A DNA stretch of 64,000 nucleotides from Bifidobacterium dentium JCM 1195 = DSM 20436 (lineage in GTDB: Bacteria; Actinomycetota; Actinomycetes; Actinomycetales; Bifidobacteriaceae): assembly GCF_001042595.1 (NCBI RefSeq), contig NZ_AP012326.1, positions 2,170,001-2,234,000 on the forward strand. Direction: 5' to 3'. The notes under the pieces were generated by a model. That model was given only the letters and a program-made list of their open reading frames with translations, ran no database searches and was not told where the DNA came from. Of this stretch, positions 42,496 through 53,348 are shown one piece after another. The position numbers and the translations under genes are program-made. Within the stretch, counting starts at the first letter, position 1. Every line of letters begins with the position of its first letter.

Positions 42496-42926
42496 TCAAA
42501 CTGAATCAGGACTCCACCCGCCTTGAGCAAAAGTTGTTCCAGCATAGGAGCCAGCATTCTGCAGACGAAGATGAATCTGACGAGGCTTGTAGCCATTCCA
42601 CCCGTATGCATACTGGCTGATGAATCGCCCTTGCCCAGTCGTAAACTGCACCGTGTCGGAGCCAACATCACCATTGCTAAAAGATAATGCCCATGCGCGG
42701 ATGAGGTGGTTACCCGTAACACTGTTCGCTTTGATATACGCTGAAGAGGCATCCTGCTTTTGCCTATTAGGCGTATCATATGTCTGCCAACCCTTCATGT
42801 ACGCACTCCATGCGGTATCGCCATGATTGTTAGCCAGGCGGGAGCCGCAAAACAACACATAGAGGCAACAGCAGCGAGAATAGCCACACAGCATCTCATC
42901 ATTCTGCTCATACGTAATGATTTCAT
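42496..42926 (-). pseudogene. Secreted-peptide gene (DUF2712/bacteriocin-like) with apparent -1 frameshift
   Basis: From the ATG at 42926 (AGAAAGG eight bases before) the frame encodes a signal peptide: MKSLRMSRMMRCCVAILAAV then ASMCCFAAPA. The mature part, ANNHGDTAWSAYMKGWQTYD to the end WSPDSV, lies in the -1 frame. The two meet near 42831-42845, so a single missing base would explain it. The mature part of about 105 residues has TTGQGRFISQYAYGWNGYK and IHLRLQNAGSYAGTTFAQGG, reminiscent of DUF2712-type peptides that accompany bacteriocin-like ABC transporters; that match is from memory. An alternative start inside the -1 frame (MLCGYSRCCCLYVLFCG) has no good signal peptide. A sequencing error cannot be excluded. 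Confidence 0.7.
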
Positions 42927-43002
42927 CACTGAAACCTTTCTTCCGCAATGATTCACAAAGCGGATGCCTTGCAGGTTCCAATGTAGGAAGACCGTAATGG
43001 AA

Positions 43003-43030
43003 AGCATAGGCTGTCTGCAGATAACTGCAG
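43003..43030 (-). promoter_or_regulatory. Candidate peptide-gene promoter with CTGCAG-N4-CTGCAG site
   Basis: On the minus strand a -10-like TATGCT (complement of 43003-43008) is preceded by two CTGCAG hexamers separated by ATAA (43015-43030), where the -35 box would be. A poor -35 covered by a repeated motif is typical of promoters that need an activator; the divergent response regulator is the obvious candidate. Inference. Confidence 0.4.
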
Positions 43031-43081
43031 GGAAAACCACTGTTCCATGAAACGTCCGAGCGGCAACCTCGAGCGACGCGA

Positions 43082-43087
43082 TACACT
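43082..43087 (+). promoter_or_regulatory. -10 hexamer of the response-regulator gene (leaderless)
   Basis: TACACT ends six bases before the ATG at 43094, the same layout as at 31565-31577. There is no ribosome site before the ATG, which supports a leaderless message. Confidence 0.45.
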
Positions 43088-43093
43088 GCAACC

Positions 43094-43750
43094 ATGGCAT
43101 TCAGGGGGAATACGAACATTCGCAGCATACGCATCGGCGTGCTTGACAATGATGCCTGCGCATTGAATTACATCATGCTGATGCTCAAGCAGCTCAACAA
43201 CCGAAACGGCATGACGCTGGCCCCATGGACCACTACCTTTCCGGCACGTGCACTGCAGGAATGCCAGCATGGCATGCAACATACGGATATTCTACTGCTC
43301 GACATGGCTCTGAACGGCATCACCGGCCCACAGGTCGCGCAATCGATCCACCACATCTCACCGACCACGGCGATCATCGGAATGACCTCGTATGAGCCGG
43401 AACTCTACCAGACAGAAGCATTGAAGGCCGGCATCACGACGATATTGGACAAGACGACGCTTGCCGACAATCTTCCCAAAGCGATCATCGACGCATTGGT
43501 CGCTCCCCCAGAGTCACTGGAGTCCGAATACGAATCATCCAGCGCACAAGCGCCTTTGCCAAAACTCACTGATGCCGAGCAACGCATCCTTACGCTCAGT
43601 GCCTCGGGCCTGAACGCCAAACAAATCGCAACCCACCTTGGCATTTCCGCCGACACCGTTTTCTCACACCGGCGTAATATCAAGACAAAATTCCATATTT
43701 CCGACTGGTATGACGTCATCGCACGGAGCCAACAGCTACATATCATCTGA
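43094..43750 (+). CDS. LuxR/NarL-family response regulator
   Basis: A 218-residue two-component regulator. In the receiver domain the acidic pocket is LDND (Asp18, Asp20), the phospho-acceptor is Asp70 in DILLLDMALNG, the Thr is in GMTSYE and the conserved Lys is Lys120 in LDKTT. The output domain (about 155-210) is a LuxR helix-turn-helix: LTDAEQRILTLSASGLNAKQ then IATHLGISADTVFSHRRNIK. It is divergent from the peptide/ABC cassette with 167 bp between the starts and is followed after 61 bp by the sensor kinase. It probably controls the cassette. Confidence 0.93.
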   Translation: MAFRGNTNIRSIRIGVLDNDACALNYIMLMLKQLNNRNGMTLAPWTTTFPARALQECQHGMQHTDILLLDMALNGITGPQVAQSIHHISPTTAIIGMTSYEPELYQTEALKAGITTILDKTTLADNLPKAIIDALVAPPESLESEYESSSAQAPLPKLTDAEQRILTLSASGLNAKQIATHLGISADTVFSHRRNIKTKFHISDWYDVIARSQQLHII

Positions 43751-43811
43751 ACCTATTGCAATGATTGCGGTACCAGCGATAACGCACAGTTCACTCTCAA
43801 GGAAGAGGACG

Positions 43812-45032
43812 ATGACGGCACACACCTCTATGCTCCGACGGCTCCCGCATGCCATGCCACGCACAGCACTTGCCGCATGCACATGCGTGCTCGCCATTGC
43901 GGCGACCGTCAATATAGGCGTTGATTGGGCGATCGACGACTCAGAATGGGCACGATACCTATGCTGCGGCCTCGTCACCACAGTCGCCGCCATATGGTTC
44001 GCATACAAACCACAACAAGGTAGCTACGTGATCATCGCCGTGGCCGTAGGCGATTTCCTAATCGGAGGTACGGCGTTTGCGCCCATGCTGATTCTGGCAC
44101 TGCTTGCCACCGGAAGTATCGGCTATACAAGTCTTGTGGAAGGGGTTCTGTCCGGTATCGCATTGCTTGCGGCCGTGTTCTTCTCGCCTTATACGGTTGC
44201 GTTCCCCGTCATTGACGACAGTCTGCTCTCGTTCCCCTGTCTTGTCGCTCTGACTTTAAGCATCAGTGCGCTGATCCGCAGGAACGGGGAACGGCAACGC
44301 CAATTGCAACGGGAGCAAACACTGCTTGCCAACGCCGGAATCGCGCAACGTTTGCACGACTATACAACAAACGATCTGAGCGACATCGCTATGATGGCCG
44401 ATCACCAGCTCGCAATATGCGACAGCGAGCAGCGGGAAGCATGGTCCAGCGTCAAAAACCTTGCCCTTGATGCACTGACGCATACCCGAAAGGCCATTCG
44501 CACGCTTGAAAGCGACAAGACAACCGTCAAGCGGTACAACGGCACAAAGACGGATGACCGCCATCAGAACCAGTTCGTCTCCCCGCGGCACGGCAACGCC
44601 ACGCCAATGCAGGTCTCCGGGGCCACCGGAATCGACAGGCTCGGCGAACTTAACGAGCTCATCGCCACCTGCCGGAGCAATCTGGCGGCAAACGGCTACA
44701 CAGGCGAGGTAATTCGTTTCGGTACGGAACCGACGCAGCTGGGCGACGCGACGGCAACACTTGTTATCGGTCTCGTCCGCGAACTGTTCGGCAACATCGC
44801 CAAACATGCCCGGGCATATGCTGGCTATATCATGCTGATCAGTTGGGCCGACGCCGCTTTCGTGATCGAGCTTTCCGACGTTCCGAAACCGAGTGCCGAT
44901 GCCGGTCTGCGGTCCGGCCTGGAACGATACCGTCGGACCATCGAGTCGATGCAGGGGCAATGGAACGTCGAGAGTGCGGACGACCATTGGAGCATCCATG
45001 CAGAGGTTCCGTATCGGCGCACAATCTGTTGA
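43812..45032 (+). CDS. Atypical sensor histidine kinase (HisKA_3 type)
   Basis: A 406-residue membrane sensor. About five or six hydrophobic segments fill residues 17-155 with very short loops, so the ligand may be sensed in the membrane. The phospho-acceptor is His182 in AQRLHDYTTNDLSDIAMMAD. The ATP-binding region has an N-box-like ELFGNIAKHARAYAG near 330 but the expected DxGxG is replaced by SDVPKPSADAGL, so catalysis may be impaired or unusual. The start at 43812 has AAGGAAGAGG just before it. It pairs with the response regulator upstream. Confidence 0.88.
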   Translation: MTAHTSMLRRLPHAMPRTALAACTCVLAIAATVNIGVDWAIDDSEWARYLCCGLVTTVAAIWFAYKPQQGSYVIIAVAVGDFLIGGTAFAPMLILALLATGSIGYTSLVEGVLSGIALLAAVFFSPYTVAFPVIDDSLLSFPCLVALTLSISALIRRNGERQRQLQREQTLLANAGIAQRLHDYTTNDLSDIAMMADHQLAICDSEQREAWSSVKNLALDALTHTRKAIRTLESDKTTVKRYNGTKTDDRHQNQFVSPRHGNATPMQVSGATGIDRLGELNELIATCRSNLAANGYTGEVIRFGTEPTQLGDATATLVIGLVRELFGNIAKHARAYAGYIMLISWADAAFVIELSDVPKPSADAGLRSGLERYRRTIESMQGQWNVESADDHWSIHAEVPYRRTIC

Positions 45033-45097
45033 CACCCATAGAACACGATTGAGAAAGTCCTGGAAGTCGCCCGACACTCAAACTGGGCCAATTGCCC

Positions 45098-45139
45098 CAA
45101 TCTACCGACGCTTACGGGGCGCTCACCGTCGGTGGTTTG
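45098..45139. repeat. Intergenic hairpin repeat, copy G
   Basis: CAATCTACCGACG (45098-45110) pairs with CGTCGGTGGTTTG (45127-45139), matching at 11 of 13. It is the same family as copies A-F but in inverted orientation, and again lies between convergent genes (sensor kinase and nucS). Confidence 0.75.
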
Positions 45140-45181
45140 AGAACGCCGGCTTGGGATTGGGGAAACTTCCCGGAATCTTTG

Positions 45182-45886
45182 TCAGAACAGACGCAGGAAG
45201 TCGTCCTCCACGCCCTTCATCTCCTCGTAATCGAGGATCAGGCAGCGGAAGCCACGGTCCTCGGCGAGTACGCGGGCCTGCGGGGTGATGGTCTGCGCGG
45301 CGAAGATGCCACGGACCGGAGCAAGCAGCGGATCGCGGTTGAGCAGTTCGCAATATCTGGTGAGCTGCTCGACGCCGTCGATACCGCCGTTGCGTTTGAT
45401 CTCGATGGCCACATGCGTGCCTTCGGCGTCGGTGGCCATGATGTCGACCGGGCCGATGGCGGTCGGATATTCACGACGCACGAGCTTCGCCCCCTTGCCG
45501 ATACGTTCGATCTGTTCGGCCAGATAGCGTTGCAGATGATCCTCGACGCCATCCTTGGTAAGTCCCGGGTCCTCGCCCAGATCGTAGGATTCGTCGGAAT
45601 AGATGTGCTGCAACGTCACCTCGAGCACGTCGTTCGACTTGTCGGCCGAGGCTCGGATGACTTTCTGTGGCACGGCGGTGTCGACGTCATCGTCGGCATT
45701 GTCGGGCGTGATGTCCTTGATGGTGCAGGGCGCGGCCATCCAGTTCAGTGGCTTGTAGGAGCCGAGTTCGGAGAAGATCAGCAGGCTGTTGTCCGCCTTG
45801 ATCAGCAGCACGCGTTTGGCGAGCGGCAGGAAGGCGTTCAGTCGTCCGGAATATTCGGCGGAGCAGTCAGCAACAATAATTCGCAC
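45182..45886 (-). CDS. nucS: Mismatch-specific endonuclease NucS
   Basis: A 234-residue NucS/EndoMS homologue, which cuts both strands at mismatches and replaces MutSL in many actinobacteria. The N-terminal domain starts MRIIVADCSAEYSGRLNAFL. The C-terminal nuclease domain has the RecB-like motif GPVDIMATDAEGTHVAIEIK (Asp and Glu-x-Lys catalytic residues) and 'GGIDGVEQLTRYCELLNRDP'. The length is typical. It lies just downstream of the atp operon, with a terminator between them. Confidence 0.95.
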   Translation of the reverse strand: MRIIVADCSAEYSGRLNAFLPLAKRVLLIKADNSLLIFSELGSYKPLNWMAAPCTIKDITPDNADDDVDTAVPQKVIRASADKSNDVLEVTLQHIYSDESYDLGEDPGLTKDGVEDHLQRYLAEQIERIGKGAKLVRREYPTAIGPVDIMATDAEGTHVAIEIKRNGGIDGVEQLTRYCELLNRDPLLAPVRGIFAAQTITPQARVLAEDRGFRCLILDYEEMKGVEDDFLRLF

Positions 45887-45939
45887 GAGGCACTACCCTA
45901 CCATGACCGGATGTGGGCGAGCGGAACCCCGCATACGCA

Positions 45940-45977
45940 AAGCGGCCTCCCGCCTCGATTGAGGAGGAAGGCCGCTT
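45940..45977 (-). terminator. Terminator of the atp operon
   Basis: AAGCGGCCT and AGGCCGCTT form a strong stem with an inner CCTC/GAGG pair. It lies 24 bp after the atpC stop. Only a short T-run follows on the minus strand. Confidence 0.7.
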
Positions 45978-46000
45978 GCAATCACGCTGCCTGAAAGGGA

Positions 46001-46278
46001 TTACTCGGCGCGCTTGACGTCACGTCCACGCTCGACCGCAACGGTGAGCTTGTTCGAGTCGAAGGAGATGAAGCCGTCGGTCACTTCGAAGGAGTGACGT
46101 TCGCCTTCCGGATCCACCACTACGATGGTTCCTTCCTTGATCACGGTCAGCACAGGCTCGTGGTCGGGCAGGATGCCCATTCCGCCCTCAGAGGCCGGAA
46201 TGGTAACGGACTTCGCCGTACCGTGCCACACGGGGTGGTCGGCGGCGACGATGTTCACCTGCATGATCGATCCGGCCA

Positions 46279-46279
<1 letters not shown>
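46001..46279 (-). CDS. atpC: ATP synthase epsilon subunit
   Basis: A 92-residue F1 epsilon subunit, shorter than the 130-140 of E. coli because the C-terminal helical domain is missing, as in other actinobacteria of this group. Family sequence: MQVNIVAADHPVWHGTAKSV, GGMGILPDHEPVLTVI and 'FEVTDGFISFDSNKLTVAVE'. The ATG at 46279 overlaps the atpD stop by one base (TGATG). It is the last gene of the operon. Confidence 0.93.
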
Positions 46280-48692
<2,413 letters not shown>

Positions 48693-48695
48693 GAA

Positions 48696-50324
48696 TCACT
48701 TCTCTCCTGCGACGATCTTTTCCTGCTCAACCGGAGTGGCGTTCTTGACGTCAGGCTTCTTCTCGACCAGCGGTTTGCCCGCGCTGGTCACGAAGGTCTC
48801 ACGGAACGCTTCCACTGCCTTGTCGAGGGCTGCCTCGGTGTCGGCGGTGAAGTCTTCGGTCTCACGGATGGTCTTGAGGATATCGGTGTTGTGATCCAGA
48901 TAATCCAGCATGGCCTTCTCGAACGGCAGCACGTCGCCCAACGGCAGGTCATCCATCTTGCCATGGGTGCCGGCCCACACGGAGACGACCTCCTGCTCCA
49001 TCGAGTACGGGGAGAACTGAGGCTGCTTCAACAGCTCGGTCAGATGCGAACCACGGTTCAGCTGAGCCTTCGAAGCCGCATCCAGATCGGAGGCGAACAT
49101 GGCGAAGGATTCCAGCGAACGGTACTGTGCCAGCGAAATCTTCAGCGTGCCGGAGACCTTCTTCAAAGCCTTGGTCTGGGCGGCGCCACCGACTCGAGAC
49201 ACGGAGATGCCGACGTCCACTGCAGGACGCTGGTTCGCGTTGAACAGGTCGGACTGCAGGAAGATCTGGCCATCCGTGATGGAGATGACGTTGGTCGGAA
49301 TGTACGCGGACACGTCGTTCGCCTTGGTCTCGACGATCGGCAGACCGGTCATCGAGCCGCCGCCGAGGTCATCGGAAACCTTGGCGCAACGTTCGAGCAG
49401 ACGGGAGTGCAGGTAGAACACATCGCCCGGGTAAGCCTCACGTCCCGGCGGGCGGCGCAGCAGCAGGGAGATCGAACGGTAGGCTTCGGCCTGCTTCGAC
49501 AGATCGTCGAAAACGATGAGCACGTGCTTGCCGTTGTACATCCAGTGCTGTCCGATGGCGGAACCGGTGTACGGTGCGATGTACTTGAAGCCTGCGGAAT
49601 CGGATGCCGGGGAGGCCACGATGGTGGTGTACTCCATGGCGCCGGCCTCTTCGAGGGACTGCTTCACCGATGCGATGGTGGAGCCCTTCTGGCCGATGGC
49701 GACGTAGATGCAGCGGACCTGCTTCTTCGGATCGCCGGATTCCCAGTTACGCTTCTGGTTGATGATCGTATCGATTGCGATAGCGGTCTTACCGGTCTGG
49801 CGGTCGCCGATGATGAGCTGGCGCTGGCCACGGCCGATCGGCGTCATTGCGTCGATGGCCTTCAGGCCGGTGGACATAGGCTCGTCAACCGGATGACGAT
49901 GCATAACGTCAGGTGCCTGGGCCTCGAGAATACGACGGCCTTCGGTCTTGATTTCGCCAAGACCGTCAATCGGGTTGCCTAGCGGGTCCACGACGCGGCC
50001 GAGATAGCCGTCGCCGACGGGCACGGAGAGCACTTCGCCGGTACGACGCACTTCCTGGCCCTCCTCGATACCTGCGAAATCGCCGAGGATAACCACACCG
50101 ATCTCGCGGGCGTCAAGGTTGAACGCCAGGCCAAGCGTGCCGTCTTCGAAGGTCAGCAGCTCATTGGCCATGCAACCAGGCAGTCCCGTCACGTGCGCAA
50201 TGCCGTCGCCAGCAGTCGCGACGTAACCGACCTCCTGGGTCGGCGTATCCGACGGCTTGTACGACTCGACGAAATCATCGAGCGCCTTGCGTATCGTGGT
50301 GGGATCAATGGTAAGTTCTGCCAT
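48696..50324 (-). CDS. atpA: ATP synthase alpha subunit
   Basis: The regulatory nucleotide-binding F1 subunit, 542 residues. Conserved: '[20 protein letters not shown]' with the P-loop, '[20 protein letters not shown]', [20 protein letters not shown] and '[20 protein letters not shown]'. The ATG at 50324 is preceded by AAGGAG with a five-base spacer. The frame reaches two codons further, which is not supported. Confidence 0.97.
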   Translation of the reverse strand: MAELTIDPTTIRKALDDFVESYKPSDTPTQEVGYVATAGDGIAHVTGLPGCMANELLTFEDGTLGLAFNLDAREIGVVILGDFAGIEEGQEVRRTGEVLSVPVGDGYLGRVVDPLGNPIDGLGEIKTEGRRILEAQAPDVMHRHPVDEPMSTGLKAIDAMTPIGRGQRQLIIGDRQTGKTAIAIDTIINQKRNWESGDPKKQVRCIYVAIGQKGSTIASVKQSLEEAGAMEYTTIVASPASDSAGFKYIAPYTGSAIGQHWMYNGKHVLIVFDDLSKQAEAYRSISLLLRRPPGREAYPGDVFYLHSRLLERCAKVSDDLGGGSMTGLPIVETKANDVSAYIPTNVISITDGQIFLQSDLFNANQRPAVDVGISVSRVGGAAQTKALKKVSGTLKISLAQYRSLESFAMFASDLDAASKAQLNRGSHLTELLKQPQFSPYSMEQEVVSVWAGTHGKMDDLPLGDVLPFEKAMLDYLDHNTDILKTIRETEDFTADTEAALDKAVEAFRETFVTSAGKPLVEKKPDVKNATPVEQEKIVAGEK

Positions 50325-50397
50325 GATCACTCCTTATTGTTGTTTTTAAATTCAGTCAAGTCTTGTTTCAGGCTTGTTCACCGTGCGGCGAACCGCG

Positions 50398-51225
50398 TCA
50401 GGCGGTTGCCTTCACCGTGCGCTGAAGATGCTGCAGTTGTGCGACCACCGTGTTGTCGGTGACCTCGTCGCCCACCTGGATGCGCATACCACCCATGACG
50501 GTCGGATCGACCACCGAGTTGATATGCACCGGATGGCCGGTCTTGGCCGAGTAGACGGCGACGAGCTTGTCGACCTGCTCATCGGTCAGTGGCTTTGCCG
50601 TGGTGACGGTGACCATGGACTCGCCCATATGGCGGGAGAGCTTGTTGATCAGCCACTGAATGGTCTGCAGATAGCGACGATTGCGCAGATTGCAGGTCGC
50701 ATGCTCCGCCAGACGCTTGGTCACCTGATTGAAGTCCGCATCGCCAATCAGGCTGTACAGCAGCTTGATGCGGGCTTCGGCGGGGACGGTTGCGTCATAG
50801 AGCTTGGATCGTACGACCGGAAGGTTGAGCAGTGCGGAATGCAGCTGGGCAAGTTCAATGGAAACCTGCAGCGTGGCATTGGTGTAATCCGCGTAGTACA
50901 TCATGCCGTCAACGCCGAAATCCTCCACGGCGTTGGCGATGTCGGACACGCGGCTCCAACGGCGGGATACCAAATCGCTCATGATCTCCATCGTGAGCGG
51001 ATGGGACTGTTCGCCGATCAGGGTCTTCAGCACTGCGACCTTGTCTTCGACAGGGCGCGACGGGTCGGTGAGGGCACGTTCAAGCTGGATGTTGTGGTCG
51101 AGCACGCTGGTGATCGTGAACAGCTCGTTCCCGATACGCCATGCATCCTCGCCGGAGCCACGCAGCTTGGGGGCCAGCGAGTCACGCGAAACGCGATCTG
51201 CGATGCGCGATGCCTCTCCTCGCAT
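50398..51225 (-). CDS. atpH: ATP synthase delta subunit
   Basis: The peripheral-stalk OSCP/delta subunit, 275 residues. This is longer than the E. coli protein (about 177) but usual for actinobacteria. It has the family end 'VHINSVVDPTVMGGMRIQVG' and LTDEQVDKLVAVYSAKTGHP. GGGAGG lies upstream of the ATG at 51225. It sits between atpF and atpA. Confidence 0.93.
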   Translation of the reverse strand: MRGEASRIADRVSRDSLAPKLRGSGEDAWRIGNELFTITSVLDHNIQLERALTDPSRPVEDKVAVLKTLIGEQSHPLTMEIMSDLVSRRWSRVSDIANAVEDFGVDGMMYYADYTNATLQVSIELAQLHSALLNLPVVRSKLYDATVPAEARIKLLYSLIGDADFNQVTKRLAEHATCNLRNRRYLQTIQWLINKLSRHMGESMVTVTTAKPLTDEQVDKLVAVYSAKTGHPVHINSVVDPTVMGGMRIQVGDEVTDNTVVAQLQHLQRTVKATA

Positions 51226-51255
51226 TGGTCACCTCCCTTTCTTGAAGGTCTTCAA

Positions 51256-51777
51256 TCACTTCTTGTCGCTGTCCATGTCGGCGATCATCCGGTCGATCAT
51301 CGACGACTGCACATCATCATTCTCGAGCTTGCTGCCCAGGATCTTGCCGGCCAGTGCCGTTGCCAGCACGCCGACCTCACCCTTCAGGCTGACCAGCGCC
51401 TGCTGCTGCTGAGATTCGATGGAGCGCTGGGCGGTGGCGGTGATCTGCGCGGCGTCGCTCTCGGCACGGGAGCGTGCGTCAGCGATGATGTGCGATGCCT
51501 CCGCACGTGCATCATCACGGATCTTGGAAGCCTCGACGCGGGCGGTGCTCAGCTGGGCCTCGTACTTCGCCTTGGCTTCATCGGCATCCTTCTGGGCCTG
51601 CTCGGCCTTGGCGATGCCACCCTCGATCTTCGCGGCGCGCTCATCGAACACGGCCTGGAACTTCGGCAGGAAGAACTTGTAGAAGAACACGGCGACGATG
51701 ATCAGAATGACCAACGACCAGAAAATGTCGTAGCTTTTCGGAAGGAACAGTTCCATCTCGCTAGCTGCGGTCACCAT
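51256..51777 (-). CDS. atpF: ATP synthase b subunit
   Basis: The peripheral-stalk b subunit, 173 residues: one membrane helix near residues 18-36 ('IFWSLVILIIVAVFFYKFF') and then a long charged coiled coil rich in Ala, Glu, Lys and Arg ('RAAKIEGGIAKAEQAQKDAD'). The C-terminal part 'LVSLKGEVGVLATALAGKIL' contacts delta. It lies between atpE and atpH. Confidence 0.95.
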   Translation of the reverse strand: MVTAASEMELFLPKSYDIFWSLVILIIVAVFFYKFFLPKFQAVFDERAAKIEGGIAKAEQAQKDADEAKAKYEAQLSTARVEASKIRDDARAEASHIIADARSRAESDAAQITATAQRSIESQQQQALVSLKGEVGVLATALAGKILGSKLENDDVQSSMIDRMIADMDSDKK

Positions 51778-51833
51778 AGTGTCTTCCTCCTTTCACGTTC
51801 GTTTGCGTCTTCGGTGTTACCTTGGGTCAAGGC

Positions 51834-52085
<252 letters not shown>

Positions 52086-52115
52086 TTAGCAAAGCAACAC
52101 TTACAAAGCCGGCGA

Positions 52116-52925
52116 TCAGTCAATCTCCGGATAGCTCATATTGATGTAGGCGGTGGTCAGGATGGCAAAGATGTAAGCCTGCAGGCAGGCGACCAGCGCC
52201 TCGAACAGGAACATGAACATGCCAGCGGCAAACGTGATGATGCCGAACGGCATCATGAGCTTGTTCACCACATCAATAAGGAAGAACTGCGTGGCCGAGA
52301 GGCACAGCGCAAGGATCAAATGGCCCGAAACCATGTTGGCGAACAGTCGGATCGTCAACGAGAACGGGCGGATAATCAGCAGCTCAAGCAGCTGAATCGG
52401 GGACAGCAGAATGTAGATCGGAGCCGGCACGCCCTTCGGGAAGATCTCATCCCTCAGGAAGTGGCCAAGGCCCTTTTCACGGATGCCGGCAATCCAATAC
52501 TGGCAGAAGCACCACATGGCAAACACCAACGGCAACGTGATGGACGCGCTTGCCGCGATATTGAAGCCCGGAATGATGCCGCACAGATTGAAGATCAGCA
52601 GCGTGCAGAACACGGTGGTGATCATCGGCACATAACGTTTGCCGCGCAACTCGCCCATCACCTGATAGACGATGTTGTCGCGGACGAATTCGATCAGCCA
52701 TTCGACTGCGCCCTGCCAGCGGCCGGGAATGAGCTTTGCACGGCTAGCCGTGATACCGAGAACCAGCATCATGATGACGGTCGCGAGAATACGGACCAGA
52801 ATGATGCGGTTGATGGCGAACGGCGTGCCCTGGAATACGAACGGATCGGGAAGGAAGTCATTGATACTCGGCATCTCGGGACCATCAGCAATGGTCAGCA
52901 TGCCCTCTCCCAATGCACCAATCAT
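52116..52925 (-). CDS. atpB: ATP synthase a subunit
   Basis: The stator membrane subunit, 269 residues and about five or six helices. The essential Arg is in 'RPFSLTIRLFANMVSGHLIL', and the last helix has 'EALVACLQAYIFAILTTAYI'. An upstream AGGAGG supports the ATG at 52925. It is the first gene of the atp operon. No atpI is seen upstream. Confidence 0.96.
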   Translation of the reverse strand: MIGALGEGMLTIADGPEMPSINDFLPDPFVFQGTPFAINRIILVRILATVIMMLVLGITASRAKLIPGRWQGAVEWLIEFVRDNIVYQVMGELRGKRYVPMITTVFCTLLIFNLCGIIPGFNIAASASITLPLVFAMWCFCQYWIAGIREKGLGHFLRDEIFPKGVPAPIYILLSPIQLLELLIIRPFSLTIRLFANMVSGHLILALCLSATQFFLIDVVNKLMMPFGIITFAAGMFMFLFEALVACLQAYIFAILTTAYINMSYPEID

Positions 52926-53348
52926 TCACGCCTCCTGCTCTTGTGTCAGCTGTTAGTTTAGCCCAACAACCGAGTCGAATGTGACGTTCTGGTTACTAAA
53001 CCAGTTCGTCCTTCGAAGCATGTGTCAACGTGACCGGAACCGCATCGACACATTCAACTCCGAATGGCTGGAAAGGATTATTAGCCTGTGTCTCGACAAC
53101 ATCTCCACGCACGGCCCCTCCTTTACTGCCATCTGACGTTTCCGGCGTTTCGCACGGAGCTGCGACAACTAGACACGGCTTCATGTTCTGTCGGTGGCGT
53201 CAACGTTTCGTCGCTAACCATCATTAATGATAAAACGCTTTATCGAAGTCTATCCCACCTTTGGAATACCAAGATAAACACTAGCAGACGTATCGCAATC
53301 GGAAAAATTCCGAATACGACATGGCCGGCCTGGAAGACGCGACCTGAA
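52926..53348. other. Non-coding spacer between metA and the atp operon
   Basis: No gene is supported in these 423 bp. The spacer must hold the atp promoter. A small hairpin CTGGTT-N4-AACCAG lies at about 52990-53005. No T-rich metA terminator is clear. Confidence 0.5.

Noticed and set aside
42795..43100. 101-residue minus-strand frame as an independent gene
   Set aside because: Only its second half (from 42926) looks real, as the signal peptide of the split peptide gene. The upstream half lies in the divergent promoter.
52926..53348. SAM or other methionine riboswitch near metA
   Set aside because: The relevant leader would be at 54384-54563, which is short and holds the divergent tRNA promoter; no riboswitch-like stem set was found.
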